A DNA stretch of 6,319 nucleotides from Deltaproteobacteria bacterium. Lineage in GTDB: Bacteria; Desulfobacterota; DSM-4660; Desulfatiglandales; B25-G16. The notes beneath the pieces were generated by a model. That model made no database searches. It was not told the origin of the DNA and worked only from the letters and a program-made list of their open reading frames with translations. The position numbers and the translations under genes are program-made. Shown here one piece after another: positions 6,210-6,319 of the stretch; position 1 is the stretch's first letter; every line of letters starts with the position of its first letter. The DNA lies in contig QMLT01000110.1 in assembly GCA_003646875.1 (NCBI GenBank), forward strand, positions 1 through 6,319. Reading direction: 5' to 3'.

Positions 6210-6264
6210 TCTGCCACCCATTAAAAAGGCAATTGAATAATTATATAATCTTGGTGTCTTGGTG

Positions 6265-6319
6265 CCCCTGGCCCAGACTTGGCATGCAATGCCTACCTAT
6301 ATTATATGACATACATAGG
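6265..6319. other. Non-coding window end with small palindromes
   Basis: No gene is supported here. On the reverse strand two frames stop close to the window edge. The third stays open for 25 codons from the edge (stop at about 6243) but does not resemble the end of a DppB permease. A short inverted repeat, GGCAT-gca-ATGCC, lies at 6281-6293. CCTAT (6296-6300) and ATAGG (6315-6319) could also pair. No function is assigned. Confidence 0.3.

Larger units (their letters stand above)
6116..6264. repeat. Degenerate inverted repeat upstream of dppC
   Basis: CACCAAGAACCAAAGA (6116-6131) is matched in inverted orientation by TCTTGGTGTCTTGGTG (6249-6264), with 13 of 16 positions pairing without gaps. 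The arms bound about 149 bp of non-coding DNA. The arm sequence is itself built from short ACCAAGACAC-like units. This resembles a small dispersed intergenic element (REP/MITE-like), but copy number cannot be judged from one window. Confidence 0.45.

Overview
The window looks like chromosomal DNA of an anaerobic, Gram-negative-type (diderm) bacterium of moderate-to-low GC. The pointers are a predicted lipoprotein with a lipobox, a radical SAM enzyme, a peptide-type ABC importer, and short intergenic repeats of the 'ACCAAGACACCAAG' kind that I associate with uncultured environmental lineages. The phylum cannot be fixed from this sequence. No RNA gene, CRISPR array, transposase or phage gene is visible.

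Layout. Positions 1-202 hold the start of a small lipoprotein gene on the minus strand, cut by the window edge. A 104-bp divergent intergenic region (203-306) follows. It leads to a plus-strand radical SAM gene (307-1320) of the biotin-synthase-homologue type. That gene meets an opposing minus-strand operon at about 1320-1339, with a weak hairpin terminator between them. The operon fills the rest of the window. Reading leftward from 6097 it is: a DppC/OppC permease with an unusual extra membrane hairpin (6097-4916), the DppD/OppD ATPase (4916-3948), the DppF/OppF ATPase (3911-2931) and a medium/long-chain acyl-CoA ligase (2928-1339). The permease stop and the DppD start share one base. DppF and the ligase are separated by 2 bp, with the ligase ribosome binding site inside the end of dppF. 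DppD and DppF are separated by a 36-bp gap that contains a 14-bp tandem repeat covering the dppF start codon. Upstream of the permease, 6098-6319 carries no gene. It contains a degenerate inverted repeat, a GC-rich hairpin and a possible promoter.

How the genes work together. DppC, DppD and DppF are three parts of a five-part importer for di/oligopeptides or similar small solutes. The second permease (DppB) and the substrate-binding protein are not in the window and do not lie directly upstream. The acyl-CoA ligase appears co-transcribed and translationally coupled with the transporter. This suggests, as inference only, that the imported or released compound is a carboxylic acid that becomes CoA-activated, or simply that nutrient uptake and fatty-acid activation are co-regulated. 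The radical SAM gene is separate and of unknown reaction.

Most notable points: the extra two-helix insertion in DppC, the radical SAM protein with conserved extra cysteines, the ligase-transporter coupling, the repeat that duplicates the dppF start, and the repeat cluster upstream of dppC. Nothing here amounts to a clear new multi-gene system.
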